NCBI RefSeq assembly: GCF_024347655.1
Contig: NZ_AP025514.1
Coordinates: 1,178,001-1,242,000, forward strand
Reading direction: 5' to 3'
From: Vibrio toranzoniae
GTDB lineage: Bacteria; Pseudomonadota; Gammaproteobacteria; Enterobacterales; Vibrionaceae
DNA: 64,000 nt
In this document: piece by piece, positions 35,163 through 45,013 of the stretch
Position numbering within the stretch: position 1 is the first letter of the stretch
How the letters are laid out: each line of letters starts with the position of its first letter
Program-made: the position numbers and the translations under genes
The notes under the pieces: model-generated
Database searches by the model: none
What the model was told of the DNA's origin: nothing
What the model saw: the letters and a program-made list of their open reading frames with translations, nothing else

Positions 35163-35783
35163 TTACACCTCCTTCGGGTTTGCTAGGTGACCACTGGTAT
35201 CGCCAGTCGGCTTCGCGTTTTTGTTCAGCTTAATCACGATGTTCGGTAGCGTTTCTGTTGAAGATGGCAGTGGCGCCACATCTGCACCAGAACCGTACTT
35301 CTCACGAAGTGTATTGATTTCACCAAACTCCAATGCACGAAGTGGGCAAGATTCAACACAGATAGGCTGTTTTCCTTCAGAAACACGTTGGTAGCAACCA
35401 TCGCATTTGGTCATGTGACCTTTCTTCGCATTGTATTGTGGTGCGCCGTAAGGACACGCATTGCTACAGTGCTGACAACCAATACACACACTCTCGTCAA
35501 CCACAACCAAGCCGTCTTCATCACGTTTGTGCATTGCGCCCGAAGGACACACTTTCACACACGCAGGGTTGGTACAGTGGTTACAAGCGATAGATAGGTA
35601 GTAAGAAAAAACATCTTTCTGAACCCAGGTATCACCATCTTGAGTGAAACCACCACCTGCGTATTCGTATACGCGACGGTAGTTCGTTTTGATGTCTAGA
35701 TCGTTATAATCTTTACAAGCAAGCTGACAGGTTTTACAACCCGTGCATTTACTTGAATCAATGTAAAAGCCGTATTGTTTCAT
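35163..35783 (-). CDS. dmsB: Anaerobic DMSO reductase iron-sulfur subunit
   Basis: 206 residues with four ferredoxin-type cysteine clusters: CTGCKTCQLACKD, CNHCTNPACVKVCP, CIGCQHCSNACPYG, and CDGCYQR..C...CP. It transfers electrons from DmsC to the molybdopterin subunit. Starts 11 bp after dmsA. Confidence 0.95.
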   Translation of the reverse strand: MKQYGFYIDSSKCTGCKTCQLACKDYNDLDIKTNYRRVYEYAGGGFTQDGDTWVQKDVFSYYLSIACNHCTNPACVKVCPSGAMHKRDEDGLVVVDESVCIGCQHCSNACPYGAPQYNAKKGHMTKCDGCYQRVSEGKQPICVESCPLRALEFGEINTLREKYGSGADVAPLPSSTETLPNIVIKLNKNAKPTGDTSGHLANPKEV

Positions 35784-35794
35784 TCCAACCTACC

Positions 35795-38233
35795 TTATGC
35801 TTTCTTTAGCGCTTTGATTTGAACTAGGTTTGTATGCTGAGGGTTACCCTTAGCAAGTGGGCTCGGGCGCTGAGTAGTCAGCACGTTGATAGAGCCTGCA
35901 TGGTCGATCTTCTGACCATCGGGTGCGTACCATGCACCTTCGCCTAGTGCGACAACTCGAGGAAGAATCCTTGGTGTCACTTTCGCTGGAATATGTACTT
36001 CGCCACGGTCGTTGAAAATACTCACCATGTCGCCGCTTTCAATACCACGCTCTTTCGCATCGATTGGGTTGATCCACAACTCTTGCGGTGCTGCAGCTTT
36101 GATCTCTGCAACGTTGCCGTAAGTTGAGTGAGTACGAGCCTTATAGTGGAAACCAGTTAGCTGTAGTGGGTACTTCTCTGCTAGTGGATCGTTATGACCT
36201 TCAAAAGAGTCCGCGTAAATCGGAAGCGGGTGGATCACTTCGTCTTCTTTTAGCTTCCAAGTCTTCGCGATATCAGCCAGTTGCTCTGAGTAAATCTCGA
36301 TTTTTCCACTTGGTGTAGTAAGCGGATTTGCTTCAGGGTCTTTACGGAAATCTTCGTAAGCGATGTAGTGGTGGTCGTAGCTACGCTTGTAGATACCCAG
36401 CTCTTTCATCTCTTCGAAGGTTGGTAGTGTTGGATCGTTCTTACGAGTTTCTGCGTAAAGGTGCTCGATCCATTGCTCTTGAGTTCGGCCTTCTGTGAAC
36501 TCTTTTTCTACGCCCATGCGCTTAGCAAGTTGAGTACACATCTCGTAAATAGATTTTGCTTCGAACTGAGGTTCAATCGCTTTCTGTGCATAGATGAAGT
36601 AAGGCATATTCGCTGCTTTACCATCCATACACCAGTCGTCTTGCTCTGATGTTGTTAAATCAGGCAGGATGATATCGGCGTATTTCGCAGAAGACGTCAT
36701 GTGGTTATCGACTACAACAATCATTTCACATGCGGTGTCATCTTGAAGGATCTCATGTGTTTTGTTGATGTCTGAGTGCTGGTTGATAATACAGTTACCC
36801 GCATAGTTCCAGATCATCTTGATTGGGTTCTTAAGGCGTTCAGCGCCGCGAACACCGTCGGTGATGTCAGTCATTTCATGGTGACGGTAAATAGCGTCTG
36901 TCCACATGAACATTGAAATAGACGTTTCAACTGGGTTTGGCACAGTAGGGAAGCGCACAAACGGAATGTTGATGTCGCTTTCACGGGCACCGGTAGAACC
37001 GCCCGACACACCCACAGAGCCGGTTAGTAGCGACAGCATCGCGATTGCACGACACGCTAGCTCACCGTTCGCAGTACGTTGTAGGCCCCAACCTTGGTGG
37101 ATAGCACACGGTTTCGCTGTGCCCATTTCACGGCCAAGCTTCACGATAGTATCAACCGGAATGCCTGTGATCTTAGAAGCCCACTCTGGTGTCTTCTCTA
37201 CGCCATCTTCACCTAAACCTAGGATGTAAGATTTGTAGTCACTGTTTTTAGGCGCTGATGCAGGAAGGGTCTTCTCATCGTAACCGACACAGTATTTGTC
37301 TAGGAACGGTTGGTCGACTAGGTCTTCAGTGATCATCACGTGTGCAAGACCCGCTACCAATGCAGCATCGGTAGAAGGACGAATTGGGATCCATTGATCT
37401 TCTCGGCCACCGGCAGTATCGGTGTAGCGTGGGTCGATGATGATCGTTCTTGCGTTTGACTTGTTTTTGCTTTCTACGTAGTGGTGGATCAGACCGCCGC
37501 CAGACATACGAGTCTCAGCAGGGTTGTTACCAAATTGGATGTTAAGCTTAGTGTTCTCTAAGTCAGAGAAAGAGTTGTTGTTTGCCCAACCACCATAGGT
37601 GTAGCTCAACCCTTTCGTGATTTGCGCTGTTGAGTAGTCACCATAATGGTTTAGGTAGCCACCACTTAGGTTCATTAGGCGAGCAATCAACGTTTGAGCT
37701 GGTGGCCAAGACTTAGTGACCGTACCACCAAGCGTACCTGTACCGTAGTTTAGGTAGATAGTGTCGTTACCGTAATCTTTGATAAGGCGTTGCATAGTGC
37801 CAGCGACTTCATCAAAAGCCTCTTCCCAGCTAATACGCTTGAACTTACCTTCACCACGTTTGCCCACTCGTTTCATTGGGTATTTGAGGCGATCTGGGTT
37901 GTAAACACGGCGGCGCATAGAGCGACCACGTAGACAAGCACGCACTTGGTGATGACCGTATTCGTCAGTACCTGTGTTGTCGGTTTCTACGTATTTGATT
38001 TCACCGTTTTGCACATGCATACGCAGTGGGCAGCGAGAGCCACAGTTTACCGTACATGCACTCCATACGATTTTCTCATCCACGTTCTCAGCAACCGCAG
38101 CCGCTACTGGTTTGGATTTGAAAGGTAAAGCGATACCGCCCGCGAGTGCGGCTGCACTACCTACCGCCGAAGAAGCTTTCATGAAGCCTCTTCGAGTAAG
38201 ATTCATTACCCCAGATTCTTTCTTATTCGTCAT
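35795..38233 (-). CDS. dmsA: Anaerobic DMSO reductase molybdopterin subunit, Tat-exported
   Basis: 812 residues. An N-terminal twin-arginine signal (LTRRGFMK, then a hydrophobic stretch ending near VAAA) is followed by the [4Fe-4S] motif ACTVNCGSRCPL...RACLRG. The HYGDYSTAQ segment carries the serine molybdenum ligand and LNYGTGTLGGT matches E. coli DmsA closely. It reduces DMSO or related S/N-oxides with bis-MGD. ATG at 38233 gives the usual N-region; ATG at 38206, just before the Tat motif, is an alternative. An FNR box lies 84 bp upstream. Confidence 0.95.
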   Translation of the reverse strand: MTNKKESGVMNLTRRGFMKASSAVGSAAALAGGIALPFKSKPVAAAVAENVDEKIVWSACTVNCGSRCPLRMHVQNGEIKYVETDNTGTDEYGHHQVRACLRGRSMRRRVYNPDRLKYPMKRVGKRGEGKFKRISWEEAFDEVAGTMQRLIKDYGNDTIYLNYGTGTLGGTVTKSWPPAQTLIARLMNLSGGYLNHYGDYSTAQITKGLSYTYGGWANNNSFSDLENTKLNIQFGNNPAETRMSGGGLIHHYVESKNKSNARTIIIDPRYTDTAGGREDQWIPIRPSTDAALVAGLAHVMITEDLVDQPFLDKYCVGYDEKTLPASAPKNSDYKSYILGLGEDGVEKTPEWASKITGIPVDTIVKLGREMGTAKPCAIHQGWGLQRTANGELACRAIAMLSLLTGSVGVSGGSTGARESDINIPFVRFPTVPNPVETSISMFMWTDAIYRHHEMTDITDGVRGAERLKNPIKMIWNYAGNCIINQHSDINKTHEILQDDTACEMIVVVDNHMTSSAKYADIILPDLTTSEQDDWCMDGKAANMPYFIYAQKAIEPQFEAKSIYEMCTQLAKRMGVEKEFTEGRTQEQWIEHLYAETRKNDPTLPTFEEMKELGIYKRSYDHHYIAYEDFRKDPEANPLTTPSGKIEIYSEQLADIAKTWKLKEDEVIHPLPIYADSFEGHNDPLAEKYPLQLTGFHYKARTHSTYGNVAEIKAAAPQELWINPIDAKERGIESGDMVSIFNDRGEVHIPAKVTPRILPRVVALGEGAWYAPDGQKIDHAGSINVLTTQRPSPLAKGNPQHTNLVQIKALKKA

Positions 38234-38310
38234 TCTAAGATGCCTATTGTTATTGATAGCTAGCACTTTATAGGTAGTTTGGCTTCTATGTTTTTATTTC
38301 TGATTATTGA

Positions 38311-38324
38311 TTGATTGGCATCAA
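38311..38324. promoter_or_regulatory. FNR box between dmsA and the TorD-like gene
   Basis: TTGATTGGCATCAA is a perfect match to TTGAT-N4-ATCAA. It is placed to activate either or both divergent transcripts under anaerobiosis. Confidence 0.88.
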
Positions 38325-38431
38325 ATAAGAGAGGAATTTAAATCTTATGAATCGAATGTATAAAATAGATCAAAGAATCCAGTCGTCGTATTTATATAAT
38401 TGTCGTTAAACCAATGACGGTATAAATAAGA

Positions 38432-38998
38432 ATGATTATTGATACGCATAAATTGCTCGGTTCATTATTTTATCAAGCAACAAATAAAGAACAGTTATTA
38501 GATATTGTTCAGGCACTAGTAGAGAGCCAAGTCTTATCAGAAGGTTGTTTACTGGCACTTCAAAACGAACAGGAAGATGCGCTAGCTGCAGAGTTCAGCC
38601 GCTTGTTTGAAGGCGTTGGAGACATGCCAGCTCCGCCTTGGGGGTCTGTGTACCTAGATAAAGACCGTGTCGTGTTTGGTGCATCGACTGTGGAATATCG
38701 ACAGTTTTTAGAATTAAACCAAATTGAATTGGATACAGGTTTAAGAGAGCCAGAAGATCAATTTGGTTTAATGTTATTCGCCCATGCGTATTTGTTAGAA
38801 AACAATAATATTGATTCATCTCGTGAATTGTTAGAGTATCATTTATTAACTTGGTCCTCTGTTTATTTAGAAAAATTTAATTCAGTATCAGAGTTATCTT
38901 TTTATAAGAAATTATCAAATGATGTAATAGATTGGCTTAATCAATTAACATCTGAATATGATTTAAACGTTGCCACTAAAAAGGTATATATCGACTAA
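38432..38998 (+). CDS. TorD/DmsD-family redox-enzyme maturation chaperone
   Basis: 188 residues, all-helical family. The segments PPWGSVYLD and EPEDQFGLMLFAHAYLL match the family signature (E-P-x-D-H/Q-x-G). These chaperones bind the Tat signal of a molybdoenzyme until cofactor insertion. The likely client is DmsA, encoded divergently. The 3' third is AT-rich compared with its neighbours. It ends TAATG, overlapping the ferredoxin start. Confidence 0.88.
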   Translation: MIIDTHKLLGSLFYQATNKEQLLDIVQALVESQVLSEGCLLALQNEQEDALAAEFSRLFEGVGDMPAPPWGSVYLDKDRVVFGASTVEYRQFLELNQIELDTGLREPEDQFGLMLFAHAYLLENNNIDSSRELLEYHLLTWSSVYLEKFNSVSELSFYKKLSNDVIDWLNQLTSEYDLNVATKKVYID

Positions 38999-39513
38999 TG
39001 CCTGAGCAAATAAATTCAAATAGACGTGGTTTCTTAACTCGACTCTCTAAGCCGGTTAAAGCTGCGGCAAGTTATGAAGAGAAATCACTGCGCCTACATG
39101 CTAGGCCACCTAGGGCGGTCGATGAGGTGCTGTTTGAGCGTCTTTGCGACGGTTGTGGGCTGTGTGAGAAAGCGTGTCCGAATAGCGTTATTGAGATGCT
39201 AGAAGGCAGTGCGCTGCTGAATTTGGATTACAACAGTTGTTCTATGTGTAACAAATGCACTGAAGTGTGTCCGACTGGCGCACTTCATCAAACAGTGACG
39301 CCTTACATCGACTTGAAACCTAGCTTTGCTGATAGCTGCAATAACTACATGCAAATGGATTGTAATGCGTGCCAAACCGCGTGTTCTGTCGGTGCGATAC
39401 ACATTGAAGCAGGAGAGTTGCCTACGGTCGTTCAAAATAAGTGCAATGGCTGTGGAGAGTGTCGAAGCGCTTGTTACATTGGCTCTGTGACTCTTAACCT
39501 GATTCAACAGTAA
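38998..39513 (+). CDS. NapF-like polyferredoxin
   Basis: 171 residues with cysteine clusters CDGCGLCEKACP, CSMCNKCTEVCP, a looser CNACQTACSV, and CNGCGECRSACY. It begins with NRRGFLTRL, resembling an RR motif but without a hydrophobic core, so it is probably cytoplasmic. NapF assists FeS loading of the periplasmic nitrate reductase NapA; here the partner by location is DmsA. No nap genes are in the window. Translationally coupled to the chaperone. Confidence 0.85.
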   Translation: MPEQINSNRRGFLTRLSKPVKAAASYEEKSLRLHARPPRAVDEVLFERLCDGCGLCEKACPNSVIEMLEGSALLNLDYNSCSMCNKCTEVCPTGALHQTVTPYIDLKPSFADSCNNYMQMDCNACQTACSVGAIHIEAGELPTVVQNKCNGCGECRSACYIGSVTLNLIQQ

Positions 39514-39557
39514 CGATCTGGTTTGGCTTGGTGGTTGAGATCTAAAGACACGAATAG

Positions 39558-39597
39558 AAAAAGGGTCCGCATTCCAAGAGGAGGCGAACCCTTTTTA
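39558..39597 (+). terminator. Terminator between the NapF-like gene and yfaE
   Basis: AAAAAGGGT / ACCCTTTTT arms with inner CGC/GCG pairing; A and T flanks allow use in both directions. Confidence 0.8.
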
Positions 39598-39706
39598 ATA
39601 CTTATCATCTTTGATTAAGTGTTGCTTTTAAAAGCGTTTGAACTTACGTGACTCTATCTAAAGCGAAACCAAATAAAACTAAGCAAACGAACTTAAATCG
39701 AATAGG

Positions 39707-39985
39707 TTAGGCGCGCTTCTGTTTGCTTCTGTGAATCACGTTACTCAGCGATAAATCGGTTTTTGCTTTGCAGATGCATGGCAAAATCTCATCGCCTTGT
39801 GTGTAAGCCATAGCAAAACCAACGTACTCAACCTCACCAGAATCCAACGTACAGCGGCATGCACCACAGTGACCATCTCGGCAGTTGTATTCTGGTTCTA
39901 ACCCAGCTTGTTCCATTGTTTCCAACAGAGTGTTTGAAGGGTTAGATTCAATCGAAGTCAGCTTGTTGATTTTGATTGTCGGCAT
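39707..39985 (-). CDS. yfaE: [2Fe-2S] ferredoxin YfaE, diferric-tyrosyl radical maintenance
   Basis: 92 residues, plant-type ferredoxin: CRDGHCGACRC plus a distal cysteine in LPCICKA. It supplies electrons for diferrous cluster formation in NrdB. It overlaps nrdB by TAATG, as in E. coli. Confidence 0.93.
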   Translation of the reverse strand: MPTIKINKLTSIESNPSNTLLETMEQAGLEPEYNCRDGHCGACRCTLDSGEVEYVGFAMAYTQGDEILPCICKAKTDLSLSNVIHRSKQKRA

Positions 39986-41118
39986 TACAGCTCAAATCCT
40001 TCAAAGTCGTCAGCTTTTACTTCGTTGTCGATTTGACCAACTAGGTAAGAACTGATTTCAGCTTCTTGCGGAGCAACTTGTACGTTATCTGAAGATAACC
40101 AAGCGTTGATCCATGGGATTGGGTTCGACGTTGCTTCTGGGTAAGCAGTACCTAGACCAACCGCTTGCATACGGATGTTGGTAATGTACTCAACGTATTG
40201 GCAAAGAATGTCTTTGTTCAGACCTATCATAGAGCCGTCTTTGAATAGGTATTCTGCCCACTCTTTCTCTTGCTCGGCTGCTTCTTTAAATAGGTCAAAA
40301 CACTCTTGCTTGCACTCTTCTGCGATTTGCATGAATGCGAAATCGTCTTGACCGTTACGTAGCAAGTTGATCATGTGCTGAGTACCAGTTAGGTGAAGCG
40401 CTTCATCACGAGCGATTAGCTTGATGATTTTAGCGTTACCTTCCATTAGCTCACGCTCAGCGAATGCAAATGAACATGCAAAGCTCACGTAGAAACGGAT
40501 TGCTTCTAGTGCGTTTACAGACATTAGGCATAGGTAAAGTTTCTTCTTCAGGTCATGAAGTGAAACCTTAACGTCTTCGCCGTTGATGCTGTGGTTGCCT
40601 TCACCGTAGCGGTGGTAGTCAGCCGTTAGCTTGATTAAATCGTCGTAGTAAAACGCAATGTCTTTCGCACGCTTAAGGATCTCTTCGTTTTCAACGATGT
40701 CGTCGAATACTACGCCTGGATCATTCACGATGTTACGGATGATGTGCGTGTAAGAACGAGAGTGAATCGTTTCAGAGAAAGACCAAGTTTCAATCCAAGT
40801 TTCCACTTCTGGTAGAGATACCAATGGAAGCAGGGCAACGTTAGGGCTGCGGCCTTGGATAGAATCTAGAAGCGTTTGGTACTTCAAGTTAGAGATGAAG
40901 ATGTGCTTTTCATGATCAGGTAGCTTGTTGTAGTCGATACGGTCGCTAGACACGTCTACTTCTTCTGGACGCCAGAAGAAAGAAAGCTGCTTCTCGATAA
41001 GCTTTTCGAAGATCTCGAATTTTTGTTGGTCGTAACGTGCAACGTTTACCGACTGACCTAAGAACATTGGTTCTTTTAGTTGATCATTTTTTTTCTGAGA
41101 AAAAGTACTGTAAGCCAT
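39985..41118 (-). CDS. nrdB: Ribonucleotide reductase class Ia beta subunit
   Basis: 377 residues. The radical tyrosine is in [14 protein letters not shown] and iron ligands lie in WRPEEVD, the [15 protein letters not shown] helix and [12 protein letters not shown]. It generates and stores the tyrosyl radical used by NrdA for dNTP synthesis. 101-bp gap after nrdA. Confidence 0.97.
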   Translation of the reverse strand: MAYSTFSQKKNDQLKEPMFLGQSVNVARYDQQKFEIFEKLIEKQLSFFWRPEEVDVSSDRIDYNKLPDHEKHIFISNLKYQTLLDSIQGRSPNVALLPLVSLPEVETWIETWSFSETIHSRSYTHIIRNIVNDPGVVFDDIVENEEILKRAKDIAFYYDDLIKLTADYHRYGEGNHSINGEDVKVSLHDLKKKLYLCLMSVNALEAIRFYVSFACSFAFAERELMEGNAKIIKLIARDEALHLTGTQHMINLLRNGQDDFAFMQIAEECKQECFDLFKEAAEQEKEWAEYLFKDGSMIGLNKDILCQYVEYITNIRMQAVGLGTAYPEATSNPIPWINAWLSSDNVQVAPQEAEISSYLVGQIDNEVKADDFEGFEL

Positions 41119-41219
41119 AAATGCCTCAAATCCTTTAAAGATCCGTAATAAAACGGACCCTGTTAATGCTTTAAACCCAGAGAAGATAACTTCTCTGGGG
41201 TCTTAATGTTTATTGCAGT

Positions 41220-43502
41220 TTAGATCTTACAACCGCCGCCTTCACAATCTTCTTCTGGCACTTGAACTGCATCGCCTTGGTCGTCTTTAGCACCATCACG
41301 AGTGTTATGGTAGTAAAGCGTCTTAACACCGTATTTGTACGCTGTTAGTAGATCTTGAAGCAGTTGCTTCATTGGTACTTTACCGCTGCCGTAAATACTT
41401 GGATCATAGTTAGTGTTTGCAGAGATAGCTTGGTCAACGAATTTTTGCATGATACCCACTAGGTGCAGGTAACCATCGTTAGAACCAATGTTCCAAAGCA
41501 GCTCGTAGTTCTCTTTAAGATTTAAGAAATCAGGAACTACTTGCTTCAGGATGCCGTCTTTTGATGCTTTCACAGAGACATAGCCACGTGGTGGCTCGAT
41601 ACCGTTAGTTGCGTTCGAGATTTGAGACGATGTCTCAGAAGGCATAAGTGCTGTTAGCGTAGAGTTACGCAGACCGTGCTCCATGATCTCTTCACGTAGA
41701 GAATCCCAATCGTAGTGCAATGGCTCTTCACATACTAAGTCGATATCTTTTTTGTAAGTATCGATTGGCAGTAGGCCTTTCGCGTAGTTGGTCTCGTGGA
41801 AAGATGGGCAACGACCTTGCTCTTTCGCTAGGTCAACAGATGCTTTTAGCAAGTGGTATTGAATTGCTTCAAATGTGCGGTGAGTCAGGCCATTTGCACT
41901 GCCGTCAGAGTACTTAACACCATTTTTAGCTAGGTAGTATGCGTAGTTGATTACACCCACACCTAAAGTACGGCGGTTCATTGTTGACTTGTATGCAGCT
42001 GGAAGCGGGTAGTCTTGGTAATCAAGGAGCGCATCTAGGGCACGAACAACCAATTCAGAAAGCTCTGCTAGGTCATCAAGTTCATTGATTGCACCAAGGT
42101 TGAATGCTGAAAGCGTACATAATGCAATTTCGCCTTCGTTATCTTCTACGTTAGAAAGCGGCTTAGTTGGTAGCGCGATCTCTAAACATAGGTTCGATTG
42201 ACGAACAGGGGCAACTTCAGAATCAAACGGGCTGTGTGTATTACAGTGGTCAACGTTCTGAATGTAGATACGACCAGTAGAAGCACGCTCTTGCATTAGC
42301 AGAGAGAATAGCTCAACGGCTTTGACTGTTTCGCGTTTTACTGAAGGATCGTTTTCATACTTAACGTATAGCTCTTCAAAACGGTCTTGGTTTTCGAAGA
42401 ACGCATCGTAAAGGCCTGGTACGTCTGACGGAGAGAACAGACTGATGTTGCCACCTTGCACAAGGCGAGAGTACATAAGCTTGTTCAGCTGCACGCCGTA
42501 GTCCATATGACGAACACGGTTCTCTTCAACACCGCGGTTGTTTTTCAGTACTAATAGAGACTGAACTTCACCATGCCATAGTGGGTAGAATACCGTTGCT
42601 GCACCACCACGAACACCACCTTGAGAACAACATTTCACTGCTGTTTGGAAGTATTTGTAGAAAGGGATGCAGCCAGTGTGGAACGCTTCACCATTGCGGA
42701 TCTCAGAACCAATCGCACGAATACGACCTGCGTTAATACCAATACCAGCACGTTGCGACACGTAACGAACAATTGAGCTTGCTGTTGCGTTGATTGAATC
42801 TAGGCTGTCACCACATTCGATCAGTACACAAGAACTGAATTGACGAGTAGGTGTACGTACACCAGACATTATTGGTGTAGGTAGAGAAATCTTAAACGTA
42901 GATGATGCATCGTAAAAACGTTTGATGTAATCAAGACGAGTCGATTTTGGGTATTTAGCGAATAGACACGCAGCAACTAGGATGTAAAGGAACTGAGCAC
43001 TCTCGTAGATTTCTTTTGTTACACGGTTTTGCACGAAGTATTTACCTTCAAGCTGCTTAACCGCTGCATAAGAAAAGTCTAAGTCACGTTTGTGGTCGAT
43101 ATACTCGTCAAGCTCGTCGAACTCAGCTTTCGTGTAGTCTTCCATTAAGTGTTTATCGTACTTACCCATACCAACCAGTTTTGTCACGTGGTCATAAAGC
43201 GCAGGCGGCTCGTATTCACCGTATGCTTTTTTACGTAGGTGGAATACTGACAGGCGTGCTGCTAGATATTGATAATCAGGAGTCTCTTCAGAGATTAAAT
43301 CCGCTGCTGACTTGATGATTGTTTCATGAATGTCAGTTGTGGTGATGCCATTGTAAAACTGAATGTGAGCTTTCAATTCTACTTGTGATACAGAAACATT
43401 GTGCAAGCCTTCAGCTGCCCATGTGATCACGCGATGGATCTTCTCTAGATCGATAGTTTCTTTGCGCCCGTTACGCTTGGTAACAGTAAGTTGTTGGTTC
43501 AT
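41220..43502 (-). CDS. nrdA: Ribonucleotide reductase class Ia alpha subunit
   Basis: 760 residues from ATG at 43502 (MNQQLTVTKRNG). N-terminal ATP-cone (~1-95) for allosteric control, the SSCVLIECGDS and NLCLEI active-site cysteines, NATNGIEPPRG, and the C-terminal redox pair in DCEGGGCKI. Reduces NDPs. An earlier in-frame codon at 43523 has no support. Upstream DNA has NrdR-like boxes and a DnaA box, matching known nrdAB control. Confidence 0.97.
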   Translation of the reverse strand: MNQQLTVTKRNGRKETIDLEKIHRVITWAAEGLHNVSVSQVELKAHIQFYNGITTTDIHETIIKSAADLISEETPDYQYLAARLSVFHLRKKAYGEYEPPALYDHVTKLVGMGKYDKHLMEDYTKAEFDELDEYIDHKRDLDFSYAAVKQLEGKYFVQNRVTKEIYESAQFLYILVAACLFAKYPKSTRLDYIKRFYDASSTFKISLPTPIMSGVRTPTRQFSSCVLIECGDSLDSINATASSIVRYVSQRAGIGINAGRIRAIGSEIRNGEAFHTGCIPFYKYFQTAVKCCSQGGVRGGAATVFYPLWHGEVQSLLVLKNNRGVEENRVRHMDYGVQLNKLMYSRLVQGGNISLFSPSDVPGLYDAFFENQDRFEELYVKYENDPSVKRETVKAVELFSLLMQERASTGRIYIQNVDHCNTHSPFDSEVAPVRQSNLCLEIALPTKPLSNVEDNEGEIALCTLSAFNLGAINELDDLAELSELVVRALDALLDYQDYPLPAAYKSTMNRRTLGVGVINYAYYLAKNGVKYSDGSANGLTHRTFEAIQYHLLKASVDLAKEQGRCPSFHETNYAKGLLPIDTYKKDIDLVCEEPLHYDWDSLREEIMEHGLRNSTLTALMPSETSSQISNATNGIEPPRGYVSVKASKDGILKQVVPDFLNLKENYELLWNIGSNDGYLHLVGIMQKFVDQAISANTNYDPSIYGSGKVPMKQLLQDLLTAYKYGVKTLYYHNTRDGAKDDQGDAVQVPEEDCEGGGCKI

Positions 43503-43619
43503 TCTGCTTAATTTCCCTAACAAAACTGAACAAGGCCGTGTTTTTGTGTGTTTCTTTGTAATTTTTGTAAATTACGTTCCGGCCTTGTGATCTTGGTCTA
43601 CCCATACATTGTAGTTGAA

Positions 43620-43665
43620 ACACAACATATAGGGGTCATTTGTTTGTTGGGTTACAAGATAGTGC
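43620..43665. promoter_or_regulatory. Tandem NrdR-box candidates
   Basis: On the minus strand CCCCTATATGTTGTGT (43635-43620) matches the NrdR consensus ACACTATATATAGTGT at 12 of 16 positions, and GCACTATCTTGTAACC (43665-43650) preserves the left half. The 30-bp offset is close to the three-turn spacing of paired NrdR boxes. Confidence 0.6.
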
Positions 43666-43704
43666 TACATCCGATATTTTTCAAGGTAAAGAAATGGGAG
43701 TGCT

Positions 43705-43713
43705 TGTGGATAA
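43705..43713 (-). promoter_or_regulatory. DnaA box upstream of nrdA
   Basis: TTATCCACA on the minus strand, a perfect consensus DnaA box. DnaA regulates nrdAB in E. coli, linking dNTP supply to replication initiation. Confidence 0.7.
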
Positions 43714-44010
43714 GTGGTGGATTGAAAAAAAACTGTAAGTGACCACTAACTGATGAAGTTAGATGCGACTTGATTGTATAAAAGTCGGTTTTTCATGATG
43801 CTTTATTTTTGCTCGCCCATAAAAAAAAATCCCTTGATCTTTGAGCAAAATGGGCGACGGATTTTAGACGATTAAATTTAAATCGAGGTGGTCAAAATGG
43901 AAGCTAGCGCACGAAATTTAGACTGAAAAAAGTCGCAAACTTATGTTAATTGCAACCTTTTTCGTGAGCCTATTTGCTAAATAATTTTACGGTTGGGGTG
44001 TCGATATTTT

Positions 44011-44721
44011 TTAGGCGAAATTTTGGGTGTGAACGATGTAGTTAACGTCTACATTTATCCCTAAACGGTAAGTGTCCGTTAATGGGTTGTAGTGCAGCCC
44101 TGTAATCCCTAATTCTTGCAGCGGTGTGTTATCAATCATCTTGATAAGTTCAGCAGGGCGAATGAACTTCTCGTGCTCGTGAGTGCCCTTTGGAACGATC
44201 TTTAATAGTTTCTCCGCACCAACAATTGCAAACAAGTAAGATTTGAAATTCCGGTTCAAGGTAGAAAAGAATACGTGGCCGCCAGGTTTCACTAACTTTG
44301 AACATGCGCTAATCACCGATTGTGGGTCAGGCACATGTTCTAACATTTCCATACAAGTCACCACATCGTAAGTTTGTGGGTTTTCTTCTGCGTGGTCTTC
44401 GATTGTGCTCTGAATGTAATCTAGCTTGGTGCCGGTTTCTAATGCATGCAAGCGAGCCACTTCAAGCGGCTCTTTACCCATGTCTAGACCTGTCACTACT
44501 GCGCCTTCAACGGCCATGCTTTCAGCCAAAATGCCACCGCCGCAGCCAACATCGAGTACTTTCTTGCCAAACAGGCCTTCGGTTTTCTCTAGTACATAAT
44601 TTAGGCGCAATGGGTTGATTTGATGTAATGGCTTAAACTCGCCTTCTAGATCCCACCAGCGTGATGCCATATCTTCGAATTTCTTGATTTCTGCTGGGTC
44701 TACATTCTGTGATTTAGTCAT
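44011..44721 (-). CDS. ubiG: Ubiquinone biosynthesis O-methyltransferase
   Basis: 236 residues, SAM-dependent. Motif I is [13 protein letters not shown]; the N-terminal [19 protein letters not shown] segment (membrane-associating region nearby) is diagnostic. It performs both O-methylations in ubiquinone synthesis. ATG at 44721 gives MTKSQNVD; the frame extends 16 codons upstream without support. Divergent from gyrA, as in enterics. Confidence 0.96.
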   Translation of the reverse strand: MTKSQNVDPAEIKKFEDMASRWWDLEGEFKPLHQINPLRLNYVLEKTEGLFGKKVLDVGCGGGILAESMAVEGAVVTGLDMGKEPLEVARLHALETGTKLDYIQSTIEDHAEENPQTYDVVTCMEMLEHVPDPQSVISACSKLVKPGGHVFFSTLNRNFKSYLFAIVGAEKLLKIVPKGTHEHEKFIRPAELIKMIDNTPLQELGITGLHYNPLTDTYRLGINVDVNYIVHTQNFA

Positions 44722-44970
44722 AATCGGGCATTTCCAAGTTAAATAATGCATCCATGAAATTGCAGGCATTATAGCTTGCCTTTTCGCCTTGACCAGAAGA
44801 TCTACAATTTTGCTAATTTATTGGGTGTAAAGTGACCATGTTTCAGCGAGATATGACGCGGAGGTGCAATTTCTCATCAATTGATTGGCTACAAGGGTCA
44901 CAAGATGGTAAAAGGAGAGGGAAAGTGATGCCTCCGTAGGTAAATTTGTGTTATATTTTTCGGTCTTATA

Positions 44971-44986
44971 CGTATTCAAAAATACG
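44971..44986 (+). other. Small hairpin in the gyrA leader
   Basis: CGTATT / AATACG with a CAAA loop, 28 bp before the gyrA ATG. It falls near the promoter or transcript start; no assigned role. The rest of the 292-bp ubiG-gyrA gap shows nothing else I can support. Confidence 0.3.
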
Positions 44987-45013
44987 ATCTGACTATAGAG
45001 GGAAAATGGCTCT

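Larger units (their letters stand above)
43503..44010 (-). promoter_or_regulatory. nrdAB control region
   Basis: 508 bases between ubiG and nrdA. It contains two NrdR-type sites, a perfect DnaA box and, further upstream, an 8-bp inverted repeat TCGCCCAT/ATGGGCGA (43813-43820 with 43850-43857) enclosing a run of nine A. That run becomes a U-run on the transcribed strand and may help end the ubiG transcript, but no classical terminator stem precedes it. Confidence 0.55.
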
